64,000 bases of DNA from Phoma sp. XZ068 (GCA_004835665.1 RBKR01000015.1:124001-188000), one strand, 5' to 3'. Counted from the first letter of the stretch, positions 1 through 14,109 are shown. Numbers and translations are program-made. The notes: generated by a model not told the origin, from the letters alone.

Positions 1-2560
1 AAATAAAGCCTTGGCAGGACTAGTAGATATTACGTGCATTGTGTACTTAGACAATATCTTAATATTCTTAAATATAGAAGAGGAGCACATTACCTATGTT
101 TAAGAAATTCTAGAACAATTGTAGTAATATAAGCTATATATCAAGCTATTAAAGTGTAAATGGCACATATAGTGTATAGAGTACCTTAGATACGTAGTAT
201 CCCTACAAGGGGTTAGTATTAACTTAGAAAGGGCTAAAACAATCTAAGATTGGCTATTACTAGCTACAGTACGCAATATACGCGTTTTTATAGGATTTAT
301 AAACTATTATCAACGCTTTATTAAAGGATTTAGCTATATAGTACTCCTACTTATAATATTGACAAGAAAGAACCTAGGTTAGGCCTAGGCTGGGCCAGCT
401 ATAAAGAGGGAGGAAAGCTAGCTACTGCGCTTGCTAGAGGCAGTAAAGAAAGCCTTTAAGCAGCTAAAGGACGCCTTTTTAACAGTCCTAATCCTTACTT
501 ACTTTAAGAAGGGAAAATAAACTAGATTAGAAGTTAATGCTTTAGGTAGAGTAATTTTAGGCATACTAAGCTAATATAGCCTAGGATAGGGCAAGGTAGA
601 CTAATAGAGGCTAATAGGCTTTTATTCGCGCAAGCTTATCCAAGCAGAGTATAACTACAATATATATAATTAGAAATTACTAGCAATTATAAAGAGTATA
701 AAGTACTAGCAATATTACCTCTAGGGGATCTATTTTAAAATTCTTATAGACTATATAAACCTAAAATAGTTTATAGAGACTAAGGTGTTAAACTACTAGT
801 AGGTTTAGTTATACTTGGTACTAAGCTAGTATAATTTTACCTTAACCTACTAACCTAAGAAAATAAACCTAGCAGATAGGCTATTAAGGAGACCTAATTA
901 TATAAGTAAGGTATAAAAGCCCTCCTAAAAGTATAATTAGGCATTTATATAACTAATAAAGAACCTCTTAAATAGGAAAAGAGACCTAAGCACTTTAGTA
1001 GCTGTAGTAATAATATAGTTAAAGGTAATATATACTCTACTAGAGGAGACAAGCACAGCTCTTTAGGAATTCTAGAAGGCTAATAAGCAATCCCCAAGAG
1101 AACCTAGGACTATAGAAGAGAAGTCTAACACAGAAATAGACACTAAGACAGATACTAGTGTTGTAGAGCCTAAAATAGCCTATAATAGCCTAGAACGCTC
1201 TGCTGTATCCTAGTTAGGCGTTAAGGAGCTAGTAATACTGTAGGAAAGAGTAGAAGCCCTACAGGAATACTATAATAACCTAATAGCAGGACATTTCAGT
1301 GCAAGAAGGATATTAGAGAAACTCTAGCACTAATATATATAGAAGGGTATAAGAGAGGACGTAGCTTAGTACTATAAGGAGTATATACTCTGTAGAAGGT
1401 TAACACTAGCAAGGCACAAACTATATAGGCTGCTAGCACTACTCCTACTACCTAACAGACTATAGGAGGAAGTTATAATAGATTTTATTATAGAACTCCC
1501 CCCTAGCAAGATAAGTAGTATAGTATATAATGCAGTGTTAGTAGTAGTATGCCAATTAACTAAAATAGCCTATTACATCCTAGCTAGGGGCAATTAGGAT
1601 AGAGTTAACCTAGCACAGTCCTAGATAAGGGAGATAATCTAATTGCACAGAGCCCCTAAATAAATTATTTCTAACTAGGGCCCTCTAATAAATGTAAAAT
1701 ACTAGGACACCTTTTAATATTATCTAAACTCTAGAAGAGTTCTTATGTCTGCCTATTACCTATAGACAGACAGACAGATAGAAAGGTAGAACTAGACCTT
1801 AGAATAATATCTTTAATACTACTGTTTATTAGAATAGGATAATTAGGCCCTATAGATTTTAGTAGCAGAGTTTATATACAATAATAGTGTACACTTAACT
1901 ATTAAGACTACACCTTTCTAGGCAAACTATAGTTTAGACCCTAGGGGGGCGGACTGGCCTAGTATAGCCCTTGGCTAGGGTAAATTACCTCTTAGAAGGT
2001 AGGTTGCAACCAAACTTCTAGAACTATAACAGGAATATAAGAAGAAGATACTTGCAGTAAATGCGTATTAACAGGCATACTAGAATAAGTTAAGGTTACC
2101 TATTCTATTTACTGTAGGTAACTAAGTTATAGTTTTAAACTAATATATGCAATTAACTAGGCTAAAATATAAACTAGATTAGAAGTATATAGGCCTAGGG
2201 CATATAATAGCTTAGATTAGGCTATTATTGTTTAAAGTAGACCTACCTAGACTCTAAAGCGTTTATCTAGTCTTCTATGTATTATTATTAGAACCTTTTA
2301 ACCTAAAGGGCCTACTTCTACACCTAGCAACCCTAATTCTAGACACTCTTTGTACTTATAGTAATAATATATAAGAAGTAGAAAAAATACTTAAACAAAA
2401 GCAAGATAAGGATAGAAATTAGCTCTATTATATAAAATAGGCTAATTTTTCCTCTAAAGAGAACTTATAGGAGCCTAGGGTTAATATATCCTCTAATACC
2501 CTTAAATAGTTCTAGGAAAGGGAGAAAATACTACCTAGGCAATAGAGTAAATAGTAATAA
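1..2560 (+). mobile_element. Ty3/gypsy chromovirus relic 1 (5' truncated)
   Basis: The window opens inside a reverse transcriptase: near 44-55 the catalytic box reads YLDN instead of YLDD. The RT connection motif (GFINYYQRF-like) follows at about 285-325, an RNase H start near 510-560, the integrase zinc-binding region (GHFSARR-like) near 1265-1320, and an integrase core start (DFIIELPPS) near 1478-1505. A chromodomain-like segment with ENL.EP at its end lies near 2370-2470. Gag and the LTRs are not seen here. All frames are interrupted by TAA/TAG where Gln or Trp would be expected, so it is dead. The order RT, RNase H, integrase, chromodomain identifies a Ty3/gypsy chromovirus. Confidence 0.88.
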
Positions 2561-2712
2561 CCTAAGAGGCGCCTAGGACAGCTGCCTAAGAAAAGGGAAA
2601 AATATCCTAATACTTAGAAAAATTATAGAAATCCTAAGTGTACTACTACTACTAAAGTTAAAAAAGTTACCTTTACTATTTTTCCTACTAGGTTTTAGGT
2701 GTTTAATAGCAC

Positions 2713-2857
2713 TTAACAATAGTAGAAGGTACTAGGAGCTATAATAGCCTATAATATTACAAAATAGCACAGAAAGGCTACTAGCGTGTAATTAACAATA
2801 GTAGGAGGTGCTAGGGGCTATAATAGCCTATTACATTACAAAACAGCATAGAAAGGT
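2713..2857. repeat. Two-copy tandem repeat, 79-bp period
   Basis: Two adjacent copies start at about 2713 and 2792 with the same TTAACAATAGTAG opening and a shared core of GCTATAATAGCCTA. They differ mainly by A/G and C/T changes, as expected if a recent duplication was then hit by RIP. They lie just beyond the chromodomain end of relic 1 and may belong to its 3' untranslated region. Confidence 0.6.
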
Positions 2858-2869
2858 TATAAGAGTAGA

Positions 2870-4700
2870 ATTTAAATAAACTATAACTATTAATGGCTGC
2901 TAAAGCAGCAGAAAACTAGGTATTATCCTATGTACACTAGCAGGGGCTATATTACCCTATTATGCACTATTTTACCCCAGAATTACCAAATACGCCTCAG
3001 AATGCCTTAAAACCACCTATTACCTCTTACAACTTGGCAGCCTCAGCTAGAAGCTCCTTACACTCCTTGTCCTTTATATTTATACGCTTAGTAATCTTGC
3101 CCTTGTTAGTAGTAGACTTGCTAGCCTTAGAGAGGTAGAGTTCCTTAATCTTACTTATAAGAATAGCGGCCCTGGCCTCAAGATTATGCCTCTTGCTATT
3201 AACAAGGACGCCCTTAGCCTATAATAGGTTAGAATAGCCTAAAGTAGCTTAAAAGGGGGAAAACTAACCTTCTTAGCAGGAGAAGCGGCCTTAGCAGCAG
3301 CCTGCAGCTCAAGCTTGCGCTTATTGCCCTTAACCTTGGCCTGCGTAGAGACCTTGTCGCGCTTTTAGCCAACAGGACGCACCTTAGTTGCAGGTTCACC
3401 TTAAGAGGCGCAAACACCCAAGTGCAGGAAGAGGTAGTCAGCATAGGGCTTGAACTCCCTAAAGGGGTTAGTAAGGGCCAAGAATAGTCAATAAGGGGGC
3501 AAAATAGCTCACCCCTTAATTATCTTAGTAACTTGGTATGCATTAGAGATTAAATTGCTCCTAGCCTAGACCTTTGCGCTCTCAAGCACCCCCTTAGACT
3601 TAGGCTAGGCCTTAGTGCGCGTAGCTAAGCTAAGCGTGTTAAAGTGCTTGCAAATTATGTTAAGATAGTTAAAGACGGCTTTGGGTAGCTGTAACAGGTC
3701 AGAACGGACTACAACAGTCAATAATAACCTATAATAAGGCTATATACCGCAAAGCAGTCTAAGTTAGTAAAGAAACACCGTATACACTATATAGTCTAGA
3801 TGTCCTTGCCAGCATCAACCTTGTAGACCCAAGCACAGTAGAGGTGCCAATTGCTGTTGTTAACCGGGGGGAAGCAGCAGCCCAGGCGGTTAGCAAAGGA
3901 GATACTACCCTTACTAAAGTAATCAAGGCAGCGGACGCAGCTAAAGGCTATACAGCAGGAATTAGGCACTATATTATTTAAGACCTCCAAGTAATCTATA
4001 GTTAGCAGCTAGAAGGTGCTGGTAGGCAGTGTAATGCGCAAAAACAGTTAGAAACGGCGCAGAATAGTCTAAAATGGTCCAGTTAGCGCCAAAATAGTTA
4101 AACAAAGCTTGAACTGGTTCCAATAAGCCCTAATAAGCCAACTTGGGCTATAATAGCTTAAAATAGCCTATATTAGGACCTATCAGGGCTAGAATTTAAA
4201 AACAGAAAATCTTAAAAACTTACCAAATTGTGTAGTAGGAAGAAGGAGTAATAGCTAGAAATTATGGATAGAAACCTATTAGGGGCCTATAGGCACCCTG
4301 CTAGCTAGCAGACAGAATTAGAGCGCAGGCAAACAGAATTCTAAGTAAAGGTAAAGGTAAAAGTAGAAATTTTCCTCTAGGAGCCTAAGCCCGCCTCCAA
4401 CTCAAGCTAGGCTACCTACTGCCTATCCTCCTAGTACAGGGCTATAACAGCCTACAATAGCTTAAAACAGCTACTAACATGTTCCTCTGTAGTTACTTAG
4501 GACGTTCAACTATAGAAGGGGGATATTGTTAGACATATAGCTTATAGGAGTTAAATACTTGTATTACTACGCTTAGGTAGGGCGTAGTTACTGGAGTTAC
4601 CTCTATGCAGGGTAACTAGAGTATATAGAGCCTAGCTTAGCTGTTTGTTACAAGGTAGCAAATAGTCTACTGTTAATTAACCTTATTTAGGACTGTTATA
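2870..4700. other. Degenerate repeat DNA, unidentified element
   Basis: This stretch is somewhat less AT-rich than its surroundings and is punctuated by short strings such as AATAGCCTA. On the minus strand it keeps coding-like fragments: a Lys/Ala-rich piece at about 3030-3450 and a Cys-containing piece at 3796-3990 with GCCFPP and NSNWH motifs. All are broken by stops. I could not assign an element family. It may be the gag-like part of a second, oppositely oriented element, but this is a guess. Confidence 0.45.
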
Positions 4701-4739
4701 GTCCTGCCTGCTTGTATCGATACTTCTCTCCCTAGTGCC

Positions 4740-6900
4740 CCTAGCTATCGAGCCTGATAATAAGGAGGTATTTACCCTTAATATCTTTAGAATAGCTATC
4801 TATAATATTATATTAGGAATCCTCTAGTTATAAAAGTATAACTTAAGAATTAATTAAAAAATATCTAAGCTTTTATTTAGATATAGATATAGTATAACTA
4901 TATTAGAACCTATATAGTTTATAATATAACTAGTAGATAAGAAGAAGATTAGTAATATCTCTTTAAACAAGATATACTAAGATAGAGTAGTTAACTTTAT
5001 AAATACTAAATACTCTATAGGTTATAAAGTAAGAGTTAAGAAGAAGAATAGTATACCTTCTAATATTCTAGATAAATATAAGAGTTATAAAGAACTCTTC
5101 TATAATAAGAAGACTATAAAGGTATTACTATAGTATAAACTCTAGAATTATAAGATTAAGCTCTAGAAAGGAAAGATACTAACTTTTAGGCTAATATATA
5201 GACTATTAGAAAAGGAACTTTAAGTACTTTATAAGTATATTAATAAGAACCTTAAGAAGGGATTTATTAAATAATTAGAATTACCTATAGGATACCCTAT
5301 TCTCTTTATACTAAAGAAAGATAGTAGTAACTAACTATATATTAACTATTAGAAACTTAATAATATTATTATAAAAAATAAGTACTCTTTACTAAATATA
5401 TCTAAGTTATAAGATTACTTAGCTAGAGTATAATACTTTACTGCGCTAGACTTATAAGGAGTATATAACCTTATATATATAAAGAAAGGTAAAGAATAGA
5501 AGATAGTATTTAAAACCTATTATAGTCTTTATAAGTATATAGTTATACTATTTAGGCTAACTAATATACTAGCTATATATTAAGAACTAGTTAATAATAT
5601 ACTAAGGGTATACTTAGACAGAATAGTAGTAGCTTACTTTAATAATATCTTAGTATACTTAAAGATATTAAGAGAATATATTACCTATATAAAAGAAGTT
5701 CTTAACTACTTAAAATAAGTAGACCTCTAACTTAAACTAGAGAAGTATAAATAGTATAAGGAAGAAGTAGAATTTCTTAGCTATATTATAGGAAGATATA
5801 GAGTTAAGATAAGTAAAAAGAAAATATAGGTTATTAAAGACTAGCTAACCTTAATAATAGTTAAAGAGATTTAAGAATTTCTTAAGTTTATTAACTTTAA
5901 CTAATACTTTATTAAGGACTACTCTAAGAAAGCTCTACTACTTATAAAGCTTATATAAAAGGATATACTATTTTATTAGAAGTAGGAATAAAAAGATATA
6001 TTCTAATTACTTAAGTAAGTATATATTAAGCTACTAATATTAGTTATATTTAAAAGTAATAAACTACTATAAATTAAAACTAATACCTTAGGACTAGTAT
6101 TAGGAGTATATATATTATAAGAATATAATAGTAAATAGTACCTAATTACTTATTACTTAAGAAAGTTTTCTAGACTAGAAGAATAATATAATATTTATAA
6201 TAAGAAACTTATAGTAATAGTAGATACTCTAAAGTATTAGTAAATCTATATAGAAAGCTGCTTAGAACTTACTATCTTTATAGACTATAAGAACCTAGTA
6301 TACTTTACTATAACTAAGAAGCTTAATAGCTAATAGGTATAATAGTTAGAATTACTAGGATAATATAAGTTTAAGATAATATATACTCTAGAAAAAGATA
6401 ATATAAGGGCTAATATACTAAGTTAATAATATAATCTTATAGAAGAAAAAATAATTAAAGAATATACTATCTTATAGATATATAAGGATAGGTTACTAGA
6501 ACTATCTTAGCAGCTTAATAATATAATATAAGTTTAATAAGAATAATATATACCTATAGTAGTACTAGAGGAACTTTAAATAGAAATTATTATATAATAT
6601 TATAATAATCTACTTTATAGACACCCTAGTATAATATAAATAATAGAACTTATTAGATAATACTATAAGTTTAGCTATATAAAGGATAAAGTTACTAAAT
6701 TTATTAAGAACTATATTAATTATTAACAAAATAAGTATAGTACTTATATAAAATATAGAAAAATATAAGTAATAGAGCTACCTATAGTACTATAGATAAA
6801 TATTATAATAGATTTTATTATATAACTACTAATCTCTAAGGACTCTATTATAGGATATATCTATAACTTAATCTTTATTATAGTAGATAAGTATTATAAT
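4740..6900 (+). mobile_element. Ty3/gypsy pol relic 2 (truncated)
   Basis: The remnant starts in the end of the aspartic protease region (the ILGxPWL-like motif is recognisable near 4800), then runs through RT, RNase H and the first part of integrase. In RT the strand around 5630-5660 reads YFNN where active elements have YLDD, so both metal-binding Asp residues are changed to Asn. The integrase HHCC region lies near 6590-6760 and the core begins near 6800 (DFII). Similarity stops abruptly near 6900, just before the LTR of relic 3, so relic 3 probably inserted into this copy. It is closely similar in sequence to the pol region of relic 3, for example around 5070-5160 against 9900-9990. Confidence 0.85.
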
Positions 6901-7129
6901 CTTAGAGGAAGAGGCATAGTATAATAAAGTTATAGTTATAGATTAATAGTATAGGGCTAAGAAGACTATATAATATTCTATAATCCTATAAGAATAAACT
7001 ATACTAAGAATATAAGATAGTATAAGATACTATATAGGTATCCTATAAAAACCTATAAACTACTTATAGAAACTATAGAGCCTCCTATAGAACTTTATAA
7101 GATATTATAAGAAATATAGAATACTCTTT

Positions 7130-7390
7130 AGTATATAGTAATTAGAGACACTACCCTTATAGCAGTATATTTAACCTTATTAATTAACTTTATTATTAGG
7201 ACTTACCTAACTTTTAAGCTAGATAGATTAACTATCTATACTACTTATTATTAACTCTATAGTTATTATAGTGTTTTACTAGGCTTCTATACTAACCTCT
7301 TCCTATACTAGTACTTATTCTAGAGAACTAACCTTAGAAGTATTTATAAGCTTTACTTAGTTTATAACCTTAATATTTTAAATACCTCTA
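7130..7390 (+). repeat. LTR-like copy A (5' side of relic 3)
   Basis: This segment shares a long colinear match with copies at 13600-13890 and 14740-15010 on the same strand and with 13890-14090 on the opposite strand. Shared words include GATAGATTAACTATCTATACT and the end motif AACTAACCTTAGAAGTATTTATA. The left boundary is uncertain and could extend to about 6903, where relic 2 is interrupted. Confidence 0.72.
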
Positions 7391-10300
7391 AGATAAGTAC
7401 TACTTTAGAAACTAGAGTTACTTTTACTAGCTTATACTTTAATATTAATATAATAAAAAGAACTATTACTACTAATACTATTAATATTAAGTAACCTAAT
7501 CTTTATAAGGGAGACTGCAGTAAGCTAGATAACTAGTTAATATAATAAGACCTATTCTTTATATTCTAAGGAGATAAGGTAGAGGCTAAGAAAAAAGTTA
7601 CCTTAGTAGTAAGCTATATATATAGAAAAGTATTTACTTAGATTAAACCTTTTATTTAACTCTATAGTAAGAATAATACTCCTAATAAGGTTAATATATA
7701 AATAGAAGACTTTAATACCTTTAAGGATAAAGTCTACCTAATCTTTAAAGTCTTAAATAAACCTACTATTACTAGATAAGATATCTAATATATTTATTAG
7801 ATATAATCTACTACTAATTATACTACTAAGTTCTAGTAACTTATAGCTAATATAGACTAAGATAATACTATATTAACTATAATATTTTATTAAGGACTTA
7901 AACCTAAGGTAAAGAAAGAACTAATATATACTAGTATAAGTATAGAAACCTTAGACAACCTTATTAATATAGTAATTAACCTTAATATTAAACTATATAA
8001 GCTATAATAAGAGCTATATAATAATCTATATACTTAAGCTATAGGCTAGCTATCTTAACTATAATATAACTAATAGAATAACTATACTTATTATAGTAAC
8101 TATAGAAATAACTACTAACCTAATATAGGTTACTATATTTATAATAATACTTAGAGTAGGTACTATAGACCTAAGGTAATAGACCTATCTAATATAAATA
8201 AAGAACTAATAACTATAAAGCTATAATAGAATAAAAAGAAGGGATATAATAATAATAAGAGTAATAAGGACTAAACCTATTATACCTATAGTAAACTAGG
8301 CTACTTTACTAGAAACTATTACTAGAACAAAGTATTCTAATAGATTAATATATTAGCTAATAGGCTAGATAGTAAAGATACTAGTAATAAATAAGAAATT
8401 CTTACTAATAGAATTAGATAACTTATAGAGGATCTAGAGTTAGGATATAATAAAGATATTAAACTAGAAGTTAGGTATAAACTAGTATATAAGAGGTTAT
8501 AGGTATATAAACACCCTTATAGCTATAAAACTATAATTATATAGATATTAAGGGAGAAATATCTTAAACTCCTAGAGGCTTCTAGTATAGCTATAACCTT
8601 ATACTATAGGCCTAGAGTAACCTAGACACCTAACACTAAGGATAATATACTATAACTACCTAGATAATACCTAGAGAATAATAAAGATTAGGATAAGCTA
8701 GTATATTCTACTATAGTATAATATAGGGTATAATATAATATATATTATTAAGAATATAAGTAACACAAAGCTAAGAAAGCTAATAATAAAGCCTATACTA
8801 AGTTATACTAGGACCTAATTATCCCCTCTATTAAAGTAGATAATAATAAAGAAAATTAGTATAATAAGTTATATAAGGAATACTAATAATATTATTAACT
8901 AGAAGTATATTAGAACTAGGATAATAACTACCTAGAACCTAATTATAGCCTAGACCTAAGAAATCTATACTATAGAGCACTATTATAGATAGTATACTAC
9001 TATAATAGATACTAGATATATTATTTAGAGAAGCTTAATTTAGAATAGTTTCTAAAGAAATATCTATATAAACTATAATAGGAAGATTATAAGGAGGACT
9101 ACTATATACTACACCTAATAGATAAATATAATAACTAATACTTTTCTAGCTAGAATAAGTCTAAGTATAGATAATAAGGATTAGTAGTAAATAAGTAATA
9201 CTTTAATTAGTATTAGTAGACCTGCCTTAATCTCTACTATAAGACCTATAAAGGAAAGAAGTAAAGTAATAGCTTTAGATAAGAAAATTCTTTTTTAGGG
9301 TAGTGCTAGTAGGCGCTAGAGATTAATCTATTAATAGTATTAAAAGTAATTACTAACTAATTAAGTTACCTATTAAAGTAAATAGAAGATAGATATATAC
9401 ACTCTTAGACTCTAGAGTATAGTCTAATTATATCTCTTTATAAGCAGTATAGCTAGCTAGACTATACTCTACTTAGAAGCTAATACTATACCTACTTAGA
9501 GTAGCTAATAGAGAACTAATACCTAAAAAATCTAAGATTATATATAAAGTAACTATAGTACCCCTTTAGATCTATAGACACTATAAGGAAATAACTCTAG
9601 ATACTTTTAAGATAGCTACTTATAATATTATATTAGGACTTCTATAGTTAAGAAAGCATAATCTAGATATTAATTAGAAGAATTAATAGCTTTTATTAAG
9701 TTAATATAGATATAGTACTACTATATTATAGCTTATATAGTCTATAATATAACTAGTAGATAGAAAGGAGATTAATAATATCTCTTTAATATATAAGACA
9801 TGCTAAAATAGAGTAGTTAACTATATAGATATAGAACGCCCTATAAGTTATAAAGTAATAGTTAAGAAGAAGAATAGTATACCTCCTAATATTCTAGATA
9901 AATATAAGAGTTATAAAGAACTCTTCTATAATAAAAAGACTATAAAGGTATTACTATAGTATAAACTCTAGAATTATAAGATTAAGCTCTAGAAAGAAAA
10001 GAAACTGCCTTTTAAGCCTATATATAGAATATCTAAGAAAGAACTTAGTATACTTAAGAAATATATTAATAAGAACTTTAAAAAAGGATTTATATAAGAA
10101 TTAGAATTACTAGTAGGATTCCTAGTCCTCTTTATACTAAAAAAAGATAGTAAATTATAAATATATATTAACTACTAGAAACTTAATAATATTATAATTA
10201 AGAATTAGTACCTATTACTAAATATTAAGGAATTATAGGATTAGTTATCTAGAGTATAATACTTTACTACACTTTATTTATATAGAGTATACAACCTTAT

Positions 10301-13300
10301 ATATATAAAGAAAGGTAAAGAATAGAAGACTATATTTAGAATATACTATAGTTATTTTAAGTATTTAGTAATACTATTTAGACTTACTAATATACTAGCT
10401 ATATATAAGGCCCTTATTAATAATATATTAAAAGTATACTTAGATATTATAGTAGTAGTATACCTTAATAATATCCTAGTATATTTAGTAATACTAAAGG
10501 AATATATTTACTATATTAGGGAAGTATTAGAATACCTTAGAAAGGTAGATCTTTAACTTAAACCTAAGAAATATAAATAGTATAAGGAAGAAGTAGAATT
10601 CCTTAGCTATATTATAGGGAGATATAGAGTTAAGATAAGTAAAATAAAGATTTAAGTTATAAAAGATTAGCTAACTCTTACCTCTCTTAGAGAAATTTAA
10701 GAATTTTTAAAATTTATTAACTTTAACTAATACTTTATTAAGAATTATTTACTTAAGGCCTTACTGCTTATAAAGCTTATATAGATAGATATACTATTTA
10801 AGTAGAAATAAGTATAAGAAGATACTTTCTAGTTACTTAAATAGTTCTATATTAAGCTACCTATAATAATTATATTTAAGAGTAGAAAGCTACTTTAAAT
10901 TAAGATAGATACTTTAGATTTAGTATTAGGAGCTTATACTATATAAAAATAAAATAAATAATAGTACTTAACTACTAACTACTCTAGGAAGTTCTTAGAA
11001 CTAAAAAAATAATATAATATATATAATAAGAAATTACTAGCTATTATATTAGCCCTAGAATACTAGAGAATCTATATAAAAAGTTACTTAGAACTTACTA
11101 TTTATACTAACTATAAAAACCTAGTATACTTAACTACTACTAAGACACTTAACTAATAATAAGTATACTAGTCTAAGATATTAAGATAATATAAGTTTAG
11201 AATACTATATACTCTAGAAAAAAACAATAGTAGAGCTAATATACTAAGTAGATAATATAACCTAGCTAGAGAAAAAATAATTAATTAGTTTACTATACTT
11301 AGAGTTAATAAGGATAGGTTATTAGGACTATTATAGTAGCTTAATAATATAATATAAGTTTAGTAAGAATAGTATATACCTATAAAGGTACTAGAGGAAT
11401 TAGAGAATAAAATTATTAGCTATTATTATAATAACCTTCTTTATAGACACCCTAGTATAATATAAACAATAGAACTTATTAGGTAATACTATAAGTTTAG
11501 CTATATAAAGGATAAGGTTACTAAGTTTATTATAAACTATATTAATTATTAATAGAATAAGTATAGTATATATATAAAGTATAGAGAAATATAAGTAATA
11601 GAGCTACTAATAGCACTATAGATAAATATTATAATAGATTTTATTATATAACTGCCTATCTCTAAGGACCTTATTATAGGATATACTTATAACTTAATCT
11701 TTATTATAGTAAATAGGTTTACTAAAGTAGTAGAAATAATACTATTTTAATATAGTTATACTATAGAGCAGCTTATATAAGTATTTCTAGATAGAATTAT
11801 CTATTACTATAGTATACTAGAATTAATTATTAGTAATAGAAATAAGCTCTTTATATTAAATTATTAGACTATACTTATAGCGGCTATTAGTACTAAGAAA
11901 AAGCTATTAACTATATATTATCTATAAATAGATAGATAGATAGAAAGAATAAATTAGACTATAGAAACGTACTTAAGGATATATAGTAACTAAGAGTAAG
12001 ATACCTAGGTCTTACTATTACCTATAGTATAGATTATATATAATAATAAATTATTAAAAGTAATAGGTATAATACTATTCTTTATAAATTATAGAAGATA
12101 CCTAAATCTCTTTATAAAATCTCTTAATAGTAATATCTAAATAGATTTAGTAATAACTTTAGTATAAAGACTAAAGAAAGTATATTAGAAATTACTTAAA
12201 AATATTAATAAGGCTTAATAACAAGTAATCTCTTATATTAATTAGAAAAGAAAAACAGCACCTTAGCTAAAAAAGGGGGATAAAGTCTATCTCTTTATAA
12301 AAGACTTATAAATACAAAGACTAATAAAAAAACTAGATTATATTAAAGTTAGACTATTTTTTATTTCTAGGTAAATTAGCTTTATAAACTATTAACTTAA
12401 ACTACTATAGAATACTAGAATATACTTTATATTCTATATATTACTATTAGAACTAGTAGATCCTAATATACTAATCTAGAAGGACTTCTACTACTAGGTT
12501 AAGAAAGAAACTAAGTAGAAAGTTAAAAAATTAATATAATATTAGAAGTAAAGATATAAGAATAAGTATCTAGTTAAGTAGTTAGAATACTCTAACTTAG
12601 AAAATATATAGAAACTATCTATAAACCTTAAGAACTACTAGTAGTTATTAAGGGAATATAAGAGAACTAGTTAGAAAATACTATATTAGCTTTCTAAGCC
12701 TTAATTAGCTACCCTTTAAAAGTACTCTAGGTACTAGGTAATAGGTTTAGGTTAAACCTATCTAAGGAACCCTCTAAAGAAACTATTCTTTCTTCTAACT
12801 TTTATTTAATAATACTTTACTTTTCTACTATAATTAGCTTCTCTATATAGTAATCTAATAAGTCTATTTATTAATATTAGTATTTTTTATATATATATAT
12901 AATCTATAACTCCTTTAACGCCCTCTTAGAGGCCTTAAGTACTTTATTCTATACTTTATAACTTTTCTTTATTTATACCTATAGCTTTTTCTTCTTAGTC
13001 TCTAAATACTTAAACTCTAACTATATTATTTAAATATTATAGTGCTAACTATACTTTAAATATTTACTATACTTTCTAGAATAAATATAGACCTTATATA
13101 TATACTTATACTTCTTATAGGTTAAATACTTCTTTACTATAATCTCTTTAAAGAACTTAATAAATTTATATAGATAGTAATAGTAGGCTAAACTTAACTT
13201 AGTAGGATATTTAAGTGTTATTAAAAGACTTACTATTAAATAAGGCAAGGCCTATATTATATAAACTAAGCTTAAGAGACTAAGCTAAGATAGAAGAGAA

Positions 13301-13461
13301 ATAGTATTATAATTCTAGAAATACTAAATAAAGGTTAATAATTATATACTAGTACTATATAACTATAGCACAGTTAACCTACACAAGAGAAGGTATTATA
13401 AGTAAGTATAAATAATAAGTATTATTAAGCTACTACTTAGGTAATAATATAAAGTTATATA

Positions 13462-13560
13462 TTATAATTAGTCTTAGTATAATTAGTATAATTAGTAATT
13501 AGTATAATTAATAATTAGTATAATTAGTAATTAGTATAATTAATAATTAGTATAATTAGT
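13462..13560. repeat. AT-only minisatellite, about 16-17 bp unit
   Basis: The array repeats ATTAGTATAATTAATA-like units about six times, alternating between AGTA and AATA variants, which gives a higher-order period near 33 bp. It lies between the pol end of relic 3 and its 3' LTR. Pure A/T/G content with very few C suggests complete conversion of an older repeat followed by slippage. Confidence 0.85.
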
Positions 13561-13599
13561 ACCCTATAATACTAAGCAATACTTCTATCTTCTTAGTAT

Positions 13600-13890
13600 A
13601 TAGTATATAGAAATATAACTTTTATAGTTTATATTTAACCTAATTAATATACTTTATTATTAGAATCTCTATCTATATATTAAGATAGATAGATTAACTA
13701 TCTATACTCTTTACTATAACCTAACTCTTAAGATAGACAGTCTACTCTATACTACTTATTATTACCTATAGTTACTATAGTATTTTACTAAGTATCTATA
13801 CCCTCTATAATCTACTATATATCTATTTATTCTAGAGAACTAACCTTAGAAGTATTTATAAGCTTTACTTAGGATATAACCTTAATAGAT
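13600..13890 (+). repeat. LTR-like copy B (3' side of relic 3)
   Basis: It aligns with copy A over most of its length. It also contains AAGATAGACAGTCTACTCTA, which closely matches the much less mutated copy at 21735-21930 (AAGACAGACAGTCTACTCTG there). That pair shows the direction of change: C in the normal copy, T in the island copy. Confidence 0.75.
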
Positions 13891-14090
13891 AAGTGCTAGT
13901 ATAGAAAGAGGTTAGTATAGATACCTAGTAAAATACTATAATAACTATAGGGGTTAATAATAAGTAGTATAGATAGTTAATCTATCTAGCTTAAAAGTTA
14001 GGTTAAGTTCTAATAATAAAGTTAATTAATAAGGTTAAATATAATACTATAAGAGTAGTATTCCTAATTACTATATACTATAATAATTAT
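13890..14090 (-). repeat. LTR-like copy C, inverted
   Basis: Read on the minus strand, this segment matches copy A (about 7130-7320), including the segment around the GATAGATTAACTATC palindrome-like core and the ACTTTATTATTAG stretch. It directly abuts copy B head-on, so B and C form an inverted pair. This suggests a second insertion in opposite orientation or a rearrangement. Confidence 0.68.
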
Positions 14091-14109
14091 AGTAGCTTAC
14101 CTAGCTTAC

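Larger units (their letters stand above)
7130..13890 (+). mobile_element. Nearly full-length Ty3/gypsy chromovirus relic 3
   Basis: Two same-orientation LTR-like segments (about 7130-7390 and 13600-13890) enclose a gag-pol order. Gag lies at about 7600-8250 (FYxGLKPKVK-like retrotransposon gag motif), followed by a zinc knuckle near 8275-8335 in which Cys codons have become Tyr. Protease is near 9400-9680 and RT near 9950-10700 (YLNN at about 10470). RNase H is near 10870-11200. Integrase is near 11400-12150, with IISNRN where IISDRD is usual. A chromodomain-like tail is near 12540-12660. Every frame is full of stops. The Asp-to-Asn and Cys-to-Tyr changes are G-to-A on the plus strand, the complement of C-to-T. 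Exact LTR ends and target-site duplications are not recoverable by eye. Confidence 0.85.

Noticed and set aside
13045..13248. A 67-codon Lys/Tyr/Ile-rich frame in the AT-rich island
   Set aside because: The composition is what any stop-free stretch of RIP-saturated AT-rich DNA would encode; no start context or homology.
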